A stretch of DNA of 58,681 nucleotides, from assembly GCA_036897095.1 (NCBI GenBank), contig JAYMSP010000311.1, positions 1-58,681 on the forward strand, in the 5' to 3' direction. Both the position numbers and the translations under genes were made by a program. Source of the stretch: Plantago elongata (lineage: Eukaryota; Streptophyta; Magnoliopsida; Lamiales; Plantaginaceae). Position 1 is the stretch's first letter, and each line of letters starts with the position of its first letter. Below the pieces are notes generated by a model. The model was not told the origin of the DNA and did not search any database. It was given only the letters and a program-made list of their open reading frames with translations. Shown piece by piece: positions 39,769-51,003 of the stretch.

Positions 39769-41717
39769 GACCACCTTCAATGGTGACGGCACGACAACAC
39801 ATCGTCGTCGTTTTTGCTGCAGTGGTGACGCGTCGTCGTCGCCACGTCATTTTTTTTAAATTCAAAATTCAAATTCAAATTCAAAATTCAAAATTCAAAT
39901 TCATATTGAAAATTCAAAATTACAAACAAGGCAGAAGGTAAAAAAACAAAGACGACACACTACAAAAGCGATCATTCGCCAATAGTCTTTAGGGAACAAC
40001 TTTTCGCCAAGTACTTCTAAGTGTGCTCTCGACTGTTCGGGCATGTTGTCGTAGTTTGTCACAAGTGCCATGTACGTGTCCATCATCTTCGCCCTTTCCT
40101 TACGCACCCCATCCCTTACCCTACGCTCCTCCTTCTTCATATCAAGCTCCAACTTTGCCTTTTCAACTTCAACCCATTGGGGATAATTCGAATTTAAGCC
40201 GGTTATTCCCTCATTCAAGGCATCCATATTGAAAGAGTTACCGGAAGTGACATTCTTAGCCAACTTCTTGGCCTTGTCACGACCAATGGGACGTTTGATG
40301 CTTGCCCCACTTTCATAACCCCGAGTGCGGTTACTTCCACTACTACCACCTGCACCTACTGATGCCATTGGTTCATCACCTACGTCAACATCGTTACCCT
40401 CCAACCCATCCTCCGCAGGTGGTACGAACTTCTTCATCGTCTCCTCCAAGTTCATCTTCATTTCCAATTGTGGGTATGCTTTCATGGCATCCCACTGTTT
40501 GAACGCCGTGAACGGGTTTTGGTTCTTCGCCTTCTCCCTGTAGAGTTCCTGGGCAGTGTCTCGCACATCGGACTCATTGTAGCCACTCTGATTGCTGAGC
40601 ATGATAGTAGCACGCTCCACACAAATCATCCACTTATTTATGTCATCTCTTAGCCGCCCCCATCTTCCACGAAGCGAATCATGAGACCGGAATTTATCCA
40701 TCATGGTCATCATTCCAGCCCTCTTTATTTCCTCGTACTTCTCCGCAACAAGACGGAACAGTATGCCAAACTTCTGATCCGTTCCAACAATAGCATTCTG
40801 ACTAACCTCCATGTAGGCAGAGATAAGCCCGATGTCCTCACTCTCTCGTTGTACGGGTTGTTCCGTGAGGTGGTTGTGTTGGTTGCCGCTCCTCCGGTGG
40901 CTTTGGCTTTCCCACGCTTTCGGATCGGTTGTTTTTCCGGTTGCGTCTCAAACACGACCTCCTCTACTTCCGGTGTTTGTGAATATATGGGTGTTTGGTA
41001 GGATGGAGATTGGTAATGTGGAGTGTAGGGCTCTTGGAACAAAGGTCGAATGGCACTCGTTTGGGAACTCGGATAGGGTGGAAAAAGCGTATTGTTGTAG
41101 TGAGCTTGCATGTACTCAGTGTATTTTTTGGGGTTGTTTTCTTTGCACCGCTTGAAATAATCATTGTCCATCTTGCCGGAAAAGTCGCCGGAAAATGAAA
41201 GGGGAAAGGGTTTTCAGGGAGAAGAGAGTTTTTTGAGTTTAATTAAGAGAGAAAGAGGATTTTGAGTTGGGATGAGGTGAAGAATATGAAGATTGGGGGT
41301 TGTTTTATAGATGTTTTTGTTGGAAATTTGGGGGGAAATTCAAAATTCAAAATTCAAAAATTGGGGGGAAATTTGAATTTCAAAAGTCGGGGGGAAATTC
41401 AAAATTCAAATTTCGGGGGGGAATTCAAAATTCGAAATTCAAAATGAAAAATGAAAAATGAAAAATTTTAAAAAAATCAAATTTGGTTTCATTTTTGTAG
41501 ATCCTGAAAAAACATAGCCGTTGGTGACTTTTTCATATTTTTTTATTTCGTATTTTTGGAGATATTATCGTTAAAAAACGGATAAAAATCGAAAACCGGA
41601 AAAAGAAAAAAAAAAAAAGCAAAAACACGTCCATGGCACGCCCGACGCGGCGTGCCACGCTGCGGGAAGGGTCGTCGTGCCTCGTGGCACGGCGTCCAGC
41701 CCCCGTTGGGGGCGGTC
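39769..41717 (-). mobile_element. PIF/Harbinger transposon with TTA target duplication, ORF1 only
   Basis: The 1949-bp element begins GACCACCTTCAATGGTGACG and ends with the inverted match CCCCCGTTGGGGGCGGTC. TTA lies immediately outside both ends (39766-39768, 41718-41720). It encodes an ORF1-type protein on the minus strand but no DDE transposase, so it would depend on another element. Inner flanks are full of TTCAAAATTCAAA-like repeats. Confidence 0.85.
39901..41171 (-). pseudogene. PIF/Harbinger ORF1 (Myb/SANT- and NAM-associated-like protein), frameshifted
   Basis: The frame opening at 41171 (MDNDYFKRCKENNPKKYTEY, Pro/Tyr/Gln-rich, then RKRGKAKA) runs to about 40848. The next frame continues in register with family expectation (ESEDIGLISAYMEVSQNAIV, GRWGRLRDDINKW, NPFTAFKQWDAMKAYPQ) and ends at 39901. 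The change of frame falls at a CTCTCTC run at 40841-40847, a likely one- or two-base slip. Plant databases often label such proteins 'glutathione S-transferase T3-like' or 'NAM-associated'. ORF1 proteins bind DNA and help the transposase act. A Lys/Glu-rich coiled segment lies near the end (VEKAKLELDMKKEERRVRDG). Confidence 0.75.
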
Positions 41718-41720
41718 TTA

Positions 41721-43080
41721 AGTTTATGGGGTGTGCTTTTTCGGATGGTGTTCGGGAACTCTTAAGAAAGTTAGTGTTACCTTTTAAAAGTAGATGAAAT
41801 GCTAAAAACCTGCTCATGTGAACTGTTGATTTGATGTAAGATATGAATTGTAATCTAATGTTTATTCATGAACTCCTGCATGATTTAGATGGATTTATTT
41901 CTTCTACGAATTTATTACTCACTTATAGAAATTATACTGTTCACTATTCAGTTTCTTCATCGTACATACTGTGGGATTTGCTTCCTATCCACATTATAAA
42001 TTAATTTGGGATGACTCTTGCAGTTTAGTTGTGTACATCTCTGTTTCATGGGATTCTTGTCAGTTCATTTTTATATAATTTAATAAATTTACAGGGTTGT
42101 TTTGTCAGTTTAATTGTGTACATTTTGTGAAAAGATTTCAAAATATTACTTCACTTTGTCTATATCTCATCTAAATGTATTTTACAAGAGATATTGATTC
42201 TGATTTACTCCTAAGTAAGTTAATTAACTGTTTGAGATACCATTTGAATTGAAAAGACTCAGAATATATAATTTTTTTGAGAACGAAAAACTTATATTAG
42301 TGAATGTTTTATATAGTTCTGCTCAAAATATATATGTACTCTACATGTTTACTACACTTACCCAGAATATACACCAATTGCTAATATATGTCCCGAAACA
42401 CATAGTATTTGAAGATACTTGTATTAATGAATATTTTATAAGTGAATATTTTATGTCAAACGTATTCTTAGTAAAAATCTCTAATGTAATATAATTGTAA
42501 TGCTTGTCAATGTATCGTATAAAATCTTAAAGGCTTTCTATGTAAATAACCTTTTAATAGATGAATATTTGTCGGATTCACTATACTTGCCAAGAGTACA
42601 TGCCAATTGCTTATATATATACAAAGAAATGTGTCACTGTTAGACATTAAACTTTACATATTATTAATGGGCACAACACTTAAATGCTCCAATTCTAGTA
42701 AACAATATAATTGTAAAATACATTCATTTGGATTTATGTACGTATTGATTTTGTGACTATATTTTGATTGGATGTACATGAGAATTGTCTGCTCCAAATC
42801 TCTACATTCTACCGAGGAGATTACATCTCCTTGAAATTGAAGGAAAATCAATTTGGTGTGGAGTTCTCACGATTCACCAATTTTCCAGTTCCTCTTTGGA
42901 TGTTTACGTGGACTTTACCCACAAATATAACTTTAATTTAAGGTCAAATTTTATTTTCAGCACAAAAAATTTTACTGTTCAAATATATTAACTCCTTATA
43001 ATATTATTCTTCGCAGAGAACTAATATGTGAAGCATACAAAATATTTGTATTTTTAAGCTGACATTATATTTTAAAGAAC
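41721..43080. other. Retrotransposon interior, no genes seen
   Basis: Very AT-rich sequence between the Harbinger element and the Copia 3' remnants. A phrase of the type CTACACTTACCCAGAATATACACCAATTGC recurs in altered form near 42350 and 42580. No reliable coding region. Confidence 0.4.
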
Positions 43081-43519
43081 TCTAATGTTTCCAGCTTAGG
43101 GGAGGAATAACATGAAGAAGCTGGTAAAAAAAATAAATGCATAGAGAGAATTGATCCCATATTTAAATGTTCAAACTTGAACTAAAAATCCAGCTTCATG
43201 TTACTATATCAATATATGTTCAAAATAAAGTTTTATGATTTGAATGTTCACCTGCTATGACCTTATTTTGAGGTATACAGAGTTACATATCAATTATAGA
43301 ATGACATGTGATGAACATTGATATATCTTGCCTATTGTACTAATGATTCATTCACATTAGTGAAATACGGTTCATTCCTTAGTACAATACATACAAGAAA
43401 ATGACAAGATAAGACTGTTGGTACTCTTGAAGAGTTATGTATGCGATAAAAGGCATAGATATCTTAATCATAATAAGTGGCTTATATGCAATAAAATGGT
43501 ACCTACAAATATTCAAATA

Positions 43520-44586
43520 TCAATTATTAGTATTGACTTGAAAGATATTTGAAATATCGGTATACATGGAATCGAGAAATGAATAAGCATGTACAAAATT
43601 TGATAAGCATGATTTATTGGACATGTAAAGGAGGATCTAACATGTAAGTCCATTCGATGATATCATGATGATAAAAATGAGCTCATATACCAAAAGTCCT
43701 TTTGATTAAACGAATTCGAAAAATCGACATATTTTGACTTGCAAGCTATATTTTGAGAAATTTCGATGAGTAGATATAATCTCCGTTACTTAGTCCCAAG
43801 GAGACTGAAAGTACCATGTTAGTACAAACATGGAATGAATGAGTAAAATTCGGGAGGAACTAATGTTTTATATGTGAAACCTCTATACTCATATCAAAAT
43901 CAACTTCATGTTGATAAAGTACAAAATGGTATTCACCTCAGTGAACTATTGAAGTATGGTTAAAATTCTCAATATTCATGAAAAGTAATATTGATTATAC
44001 CAATGTTAGCTCAACCTGAAACTTGAACATATGAAGGAGATAATGATTGAAAATCATTGTGCATCACATGAGCAATTGCTGCACTATTTTTTCCTTCGAC
44101 TAGGTTTTTATCTCACTGGATTTTTCCTAGCAAGGTTTACGAGGCAACATTATCCATATCTTTGATATATGTGATAAGGTCATGATATTATTGATTAAAC
44201 CTTACAATATTATGGAGTTATGTTATGAAATTGAAACTACATGATGTTCCAAGTGTTTGACAAGTTCTTCCACATGAAGGCGAGCTACATATTACATAAG
44301 TTCTTCTCCGCCATCATCTATGAGAAGAAAATTCCATTCAAGTACAAAAGTTTTGAAGATTTGCTCATCAAATCATATCAAACATCATCATTTGAGAACT
44401 TGGTCTAGCGAATTGGAATTTCAACAATTTGAACAAGTACAACGATGCATTGATCAGGGGAGTTGGATACGCACTGCACTCTTTTTCCCTTGGCTAAGTT
44501 TTTAGCCCACTGAATTTTTCTTAGTAAGGTTTTTAATGAGGCAGTATATCACTTGCGTACTAACATCGTCAACTAAATTTCATTCG
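43520..44586 (+). pseudogene. Copia pol 3'-end remnant
   Basis: Decayed frames resemble the end of Copia polyproteins. Near 44340-44430 one reads FEDLLIKSYQTSSFENLV, a stop, then RIGI, matching the RNase H-end pattern ADLFTK.LP..TFE.LV..IG. Near 43575-43640 another reads NKHVQNLISMIYWTCKGGSN. The following phrase (TTTTTCCCTTGGCTAAGTTT, ...CCCACTGAATTTTTC) is typical 3' Copia sequence and appears twice (about 44083-44155 and 44479-44545). Several stops and shifts; dead. Confidence 0.65.
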
Positions 44587-44848
44587 AGGTAAGTGTTATG
44601 GATATATGTACATTAGTTGTACTAGTTAATAGATGATTAAGGAGTTTAATGTTATTAGTTGTTAGTGGAGCAGTGAATGTCTCTTCATATACTCCTAGGT
44701 CCTTGATCTACCTTTAATCTTGTTTAAATATCTGGCCCCCTATTTGTACTCTCATTATACACAACACACAAGTGAAGAATGAACTCATCATTCTATCTAT
44801 TATAATCTCTCTACTATCTTCATCATCTTTTCTCTTTTTCTCACAACA
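44587..44848 (+). repeat. 3' LTR
   Basis: Direct repeat of the 5' LTR, starting TGTTATGGATATATGTAC and ending TTTCTCACAACA. It is preceded by a weak purine tract (CGAGGTAAG). Confidence 0.85.
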
Positions 44849-47458
44849 ATTTCATAATTATATTTTGGATCCCTGCGCTACGTTTAGTTCATAAACTTTT
44901 CGTACAAACAAACTTGTTTGTTGGTGAAGAATTAGATGAAAATAATAAATAAAGTATAATACATATTTTACATTAAAATTTTTGTTGAAAAGAGAGAAAA
45001 AAAACGCAAATGGAGCTCTACTATAGAAATACGCGATAACTATTTTCCTAACTTTTTTTTGAGATAGAATATTATAATTACATAATTAGACATGTCTAAA
45101 TTAATCATAAATATATTCACTAGATTTAAATTATCATTTCTATACACAGAGTAAAATTATCTATTTTTAAAAAAATGAAACTTACAAACTCTTAATTACG
45201 GGATTTTTTAGTTTACCACTCAGTTATAAATGCGGTCACATTCTTTTCCTATATCGTCTCGTTGGAAAAAAATAACGGATCTCCAATGTGTAGTTTCTAC
45301 TTTCTACATGTGAAATAATCTAGTTAGCTTTATGGCATGCAAGTTAGCCACGGTTTGAAGATTTAAATGGTGTGTCAATTTATGAATTGATAATATTAAT
45401 ATGAGATTATCGAACGTGTTACGTGTCCATATATTATACTACTACTTGCCGAGTAGCCTAACGTTACATGTCATATTCCAAAGTCCAAACACCACCATCA
45501 AACCAAATTACATACTTGGCACCTAATTAATAATGGTCAAACTCCCATCTGAAATAGGACTTGACGTGCTATTAGGTAATTAAAATTAGTTAAATGTCTC
45601 CTATTAAGATAAGAAATAGTAATTCTACTCCTTATCTAGTTAAATGTATCTGCTTAACTAGTTGACGGATATTCTACTCCCAACTCATACATATGAGTTC
45701 GTATTGTGAGAGGCCCGTACATTTTAAAGAGTCCAAAGCATCCCATTTAAATGGTAAAATTAAATAATTATATCATTTTTCCATAATTTAACTTTAGATA
45801 ATTTTCCCGACCTATTAATCCGGATTTATTAAAAACGAATTAGGTAAAAACTAGATAATATAATATAAAAACTAAACAATAGTGTAAATTTAATATCATG
45901 TAAAATTGAAGAATTCCTTTCATAACTAGATAATTATAATGTAAAAACTAGACAATATAATATAAAAACTAGCTAGACAATATAGATTACCTAGAATGAA
46001 ATTTTTGTATAAGTAACAAAATTAAACAAGACAATTTGTAAAATTAGATAATATAGTTACAAAACTAGACAATATGTTGTAAAAATTAGATAATACATAC
46101 TAAAAGTTAGACTGTTCAACGCAAATACACAATATAAAAATATAATATGAAAAATTAGATAAATATTAATAAAAACTAAAATGCATGTTATTTATATAAA
46201 AATTAAATAATATATATTAAAAGTTAAGAGTATATTCAGACTCTTCAAATATGGAAGAACTTTTATAATATCTGGTATATATATAAAATCTCAGGTCGAA
46301 ATCCCTATTCCCATTTCCGATAGGTGCACAATTCTCTATATATTCTTACAAGTGAATTGGGGCAATTGATTCTCGGATCTCACTTGCAGGTATTCTATAT
46401 GTGATGTTTTAATCAAAAATAATATTAGAAAATTCACCCGCAATATTCACGTGTAAACTTTAAACTTATTAATATTATTAAAAAATATTAAATTAGTAAT
46501 AATTTTACATTATAATAGAATTATTAATTATAATATAATTTTTAATAAGATTAAACTATGTAAAATATTGCAAGGAAAAAAGTAATTATGATGAGGAGTA
46601 AAATAGGATAAATAAAAGTTGATCCGCTAACCACCCGATCCTCTTCTCCCTTTTATAATAGTAATAGGTTGTACATTTTTTAAGAAAATATCAATTCGTC
46701 TTTAAATAAATTATTATTTAAATAGGATACATATTCGCAAGAAATTAGTGGATTCATTTAGAAACTGTTAGGAAGAAAATGTGAGGGTAAATTTGTCCAT
46801 GTAATGAGATATCTTGTGTGGAACTGACACAAGTGCAAGAAACACGTTACAAACGTGACTCAACTAACCCACACGATTCTCTCTATCTCCATTTCTTGTT
46901 TAAACTTGAACCATCCTCGTTATTTGCATTTTGAGGCCTTAATACATAAACAAGTCTGATTTTTGAAAAGATGGATATTTTCACATCACTTGGAAAAATC
47001 AAGCAAGCCTTATCTTACACCACACAAACATTAGAACTAGCCTGACCCCATGTCGCAAACTCCAATCTTTTGGATGATGATGATACCCTTGCTACCCTAA
47101 TCATGTTTTATGTCTTTTGTCTACTTGTGTAACTCAACTCCAATGTCATAAACTAAGTTCCAAAACACCCTCTGATATTTACCTCGTGTCTTTTCTATTC
47201 TGCATTTGTACTTGTGTCCTTTTCATTTTTCAGACCGCGTATCATTTGATTCCACATTGTGTTTCCCGGAAGGTGAAGAATCCCAAGAAATCCCTTGTTG
47301 GATTCTCAGAATATATACTGACAAGCATCTTTATTAGTTCTTGCACATTGCTTCAGTTCAGCTTAGTTATTTAACTTGGTACTACTACTGTCTGTTATTG
47401 GCTACAAAGCTAACAGACTCACTTCTTTATTTGGGAATTTGAAAGGTTTGTGAAAGTG
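44849..47458. other. Intergenic, AT-rich; contains a minisatellite
   Basis: No gene with coding character is visible. The stretch holds a degenerate minisatellite at 45830-46230. From about 46900 onward the sequence becomes less AT-rich and may include the nudix gene's promoter and leader. Confidence 0.45.
45830..46230. repeat. Degenerate AT-rich minisatellite
   Basis: Variants of TAAAAACTAGACAATATA (also AAAATTAGATAATATA) recur about every 20-25 bp, at least a dozen times, with drift and interruptions. The unit keeps the order AAAA(C/T)TAGA(C/T)AATA. Confidence 0.7.
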
Positions 47459-50068
47459 ATGGAGCTCAATTTGTGTCAATCAAAGGCATTGGGTTCACAG
47501 ATGATGCCTTCAAGTCCTCCTTTGAAATCAAGACATTTGATCAAAGTTAGCCCAAAGTTGTTTTCCTGCAAAGGTAATGTTCAAAGTTTCTTTTTTTTTT
47601 CTTTTTCTTTTATGTGTAATTAGGCCCCATGAAATTGTATTGTGTGTGAAACTTCTGCTTTACTTTTTACTTCTTTGTAGTTTATTGAGTATGTTTTAGA
47701 TAGAAACAAAGATCTTTGAAGTCAAGACATTTAATCAAAATTAGTCCAATGTTGTTTTCCAGCAAAGGTAATGTTAAAAGTTCCCTTTTTTTAGATGGAA
47801 AGGAAGAATGTGGTTCATGCAAGTTAATGATTTAAGCCTGGTATAAAGTTGGTTTCAGTACTTGATACGGATATGCCTAAAAGCCCTTTTTATCTGTTTA
47901 CCAATTTCTTGTTTGAATGTTTTTGTGTTGAATCTACTCTGTATCTGACAGTAATATGTGATGGGAGAGTTTGAGGCTTGTCAAGATTAGAACTGTTTTT
48001 GAATTAATAGAATGTGGTTTGTTAATTCATGTTAGGCTCATGAAGTTGAGTATGGACTATGGAGTAGTCTAGTGGCTCAAAAGAATATCATGTTGGTCTT
48101 CTGTGTAACAAAATTACTGGTGTTTAGTCTGTTTACAATGGACATTGATGTTTACTCTGTCCTCTGAAATACCTTGAATTTTCAGCGAATATCCCGAGAG
48201 CTTCATATTCTATTACGCCGCAAAACTCCAAGAAAGTTGGCCAGCCGAATTTCTTAGACTCGTATGTATATCCCATTGATGGAACCAATTGTTCGACATC
48301 AAGTCTATTCTATCGTAATGTACAAGTACTTGAAGCATCTGACGATCAGTATGATGGAGTTATTATAGATACGGAGACACTGCCATCTGATCCCAATGTA
48401 TTTCTATCTGCACTTCGTTCATCACTTCGCCATTGGAAAATAAAGGTACTTATCCAGTTTGATGTACCATAGAAATACTGCTATGTTGGTTTATGAACGA
48501 AACAATATCTTCTTGACAAAATTAACATTGCTTCGTCTTATTTTAGGGAAAGAAAGGAGTTTGGCTGAAGCTGCCACTTGAAAGATCCAATCTTGTTCCG
48601 GTAGCTGCACAGGTAATATCAACAGCCTTACCAAATAGTATCAACAGTATGTGTTGGATGATCTGGACTCCTATTAGGGCTATATGACCTTTACATAAGT
48701 CTCTAAAGTCTAAACTTATTTGGAGTTTGGCTACCTAATCCTGCAGGAAGGATTTGAATACCACCATGCGGAGAAATCATTCGTAATGATGACATACTGG
48801 ATCCCGGATGGACCTTGCCTTCTTCCTCCTAATGCTTCTCATCATGTTGGAATTGGTGGTTTTGTCATCAACGATAACGACGAGGTAGTCTTTCTAGCAA
48901 AAAGTATCAACAGGATTCTCAAAACTTGTTTTAGTCTTATTTCTACTTGCGTTAACTACTCAACTTGCCTTAGTTTGTATACTCAAGAAAGTGTTTTTTA
49001 CTTCACCGATGTATGTCTTAGCAGCAAATTCACCTTAGAGGTTTACTTCAAATGCTTCATAATTAAAATGTTAAATACATGACATGACTATTGATTGCCC
49101 TGCAATATAAATCATCCATTCGCTTTATTTTAGTCCAATCTACATGCATCTCTGTAACAAATTCTTATGGAACTGTTAAGTAAGTTTTGCATCTGAAATG
49201 TACAGGTACTAGTGGTACAAGAAAAATATTGTTCGTCTACTCTTCAGGGTCTCTGGAAAATACCAACGGGTTACATTCACGAGGTACTTTTCTTTAGCTT
49301 TAAAGTTTGAGTCTGTTTTCCGCAAATATTGCCAATTAACTTAACTTCTATGCTGCTGTTTTGTTGATCAGAATGAGGAAATCTATACAGGAGCTTTAAG
49401 GGAGGTCAGAGAGGAGACAGGAGTAAGTGCTTGAACTTTCTACTTTGGTATTTCGCTTAATGCCATTAAGTTGAACTGAAGTAGTAATGGAATTTTTTTT
49501 TCTTTGAACAGATTGACACTGAATTTATCGAAGTTGTAGCTTTCAGGTACAAAAATATGAAAGCTTCTTTCCATTTTGTGAATTTGTATTTAGTGGCTAT
49601 CAGTAAGCCATCGTTCTATATACAGTCGTCTAACTAAATCTAAAACATGTCCTGTTCCAGGCATGCGCAGAATGTGGCATTTGAAAAATCCGATTTGTTC
49701 TTCGTCTGCATGCTAAAAGCTCTATCAACAGATATATTGGTGGATGATCTTGAAATTCAAGCAGCCAAGGTAAAAGAATACTTGAACTGCAAAACGGTTT
49801 ATAACACCCAAATAGAACCATCTCTGTGAACTTTTCTCACTTGCTGATTGAGTTTGTTTATCCGACACAGTGGATGCCTTTGGATGAGTATGTGAACCAA
49901 CCCTTAATCCAAGCGGACGGTATGTTCAAGAAAATAATCGGAATCTGTGTTGCTCGGCTTGGAGAAAGCTACTGCGGATTATCTGTCCATCAGCTTTTCT
50001 CTAAATTCGACGACAAGCAATCCTCATTGTACTTCAATTTAGTAGAATCTAACTGTCAAGCCAGCTAG
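47459..50068 (+). CDS. Nudix hydrolase, NUDT8-like
   Basis: Nine exons (47459-47573, 48186-48445, 48547-48612, 48747-48884, 49206-49283, 49372-49422, 49512-49546, 49661-49769, 49871-50068) join to 1050 nt, 349 residues; introns are GT-AG. Residues 1-~80 are a variable Ser/Lys-rich leader that could be a plastid or mitochondrial transit peptide. The family's pre-nudix region follows (YDGVIIDTETLP, WLKLPLERSNLVPVAAQEGF, YHHAEKSFVMMTYWI). A complete nudix box lies at 215-237: GYIHEN, E221, then REVREETGI, matching G-x5-E-x7-REUxEExGU, the Mg-binding catalytic helix. Plant NUDT8-like enzymes hydrolyse nucleoside diphosphate derivatives. The substrate here cannot be told. Intron 1 contains a partial second copy of exon 1. 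Confidence 0.95.
47714..47785 (+). repeat. Partial duplicate of nudix exon 1 and its donor in intron 1
   Basis: This stretch matches 47520-47591 with few changes (TCAAGACATTTAATCAAA versus TCAAGACATTTGATCAAA; both contain GCAAAGGTAATGTT). It includes the splice donor, and the copied reading frame is open from 47704. Offset is 194 bp. Confidence 0.9.
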
Positions 50069-51003
50069 AAGTGAAGAACAAAGCAAGCTTCAGTTAATGT
50101 AGCTGTGTATATATTTTATAAGCATTATGTAAATAAACCTAAATCTGAGTAGTGAAATTACTTCATTGCTTCCATCAGTCTACTACCTGAGTTCACAAAG
50201 AAGTTCAGATATTGCTGAACATGAATCTTCAAGACTTCAACTACCTGGACAACCAAATGCTCACTGAACTACTCCCTCCGCCCCCACTTTGTTATACCAC
50301 GTTTGACTATTTCTGTCAACCGTCTTTAATATTGAATACGAATTAATCTAAATTAACCGCAATTATAAAATGCTGAAGTATATAGTTTCACATAAATCTG
50401 ATGGTTCCTAGGCTGCCATATTCCCTCCAGAAACTGTCGAAATTAACTGGTGATTTTATTCTAAAAGGTATGACAATCTTATTCTAAGAAATATGCTAAT
50501 TTTATTCACTAACTTTGGGGTCTGAAAGTTGTAAATTGGCATAGGGTGGGGTCAGAAAGTAAAAAACTATGAATGAGTTATTTGTTTATGTTTTCATGCA
50601 TATTTGGCAAAACGAGTTCATAAGGTGATCCGTATGTTAATCAGTCATATTAGAAGATTTTCAAATAAGATGAAATCACTTGATACTTGACCGATCATAT
50701 ACAGTAAAAAAGTTACTTCAATAAAATGTTATTGTGGCCATCAAGTGAACTAAATAAAATGTATAGGGATGTGTGGATGAAACATGTTCAAATCATGAGA
50801 AGACTATTGCTAGAAAACACTCTTTGATCTCCAACACTTGAGGAGAAATATCGAGCAGACATTGTCACACACAGGTTACATGACATGAGTATGTTCTTAA
50901 ATTTCTTTCCTACTTATAAGTCTCCATTTAGTTTCAGATTACATAGGAAAAATCAAGAAAACTTAAAGAACAAGTACTTCCAATTGGTATATCTGAATTA
51001 AAA
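50069..51003. other. Intergenic; possible half Stowaway element
   Basis: After the nudix 3' flank, TACTCCCTCCGCCCCC at 50270-50285 matches the typical end of a Stowaway MITE, TA followed by CTCCCTCCG. No inverted partner was found before the UGT gene. The last ~60 bases are the UGT leader (ATCTGAATTAAAAATG). Confidence 0.4.

Larger units (their letters stand above)
36560..44848 (+). mobile_element. Decayed Copia-type LTR retrotransposon with nested insertion
   Basis: Two direct repeats of ~265 bp (36560-36825 and 44587-44848) bracket 7.8 kb. The left one is followed by CGTTATCAGCACGA, a common plant Copia LTR/primer-site junction. Before the right LTR lie remnants of the end of a Copia pol. 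Integrase and reverse transcriptase are not recognisable, and much of 37000-42500 is not Copia-like, including a complete PIF/Harbinger element. The five bases flanking the LTRs do not match (TCAGT, ATTTC), so ends may be off or the copy rearranged. Confidence 0.75.

Noticed and set aside
45830..46230. Possible CRISPR-like spacing of repeats
   Set aside because: Units are degenerate and AT-rich with no constant repeat or unique spacers, and the DNA is a plant nuclear genome.
50270..50285. Complete Stowaway MITE
   Set aside because: Only one end is visible; no inverted partner within the next ~700 bp.
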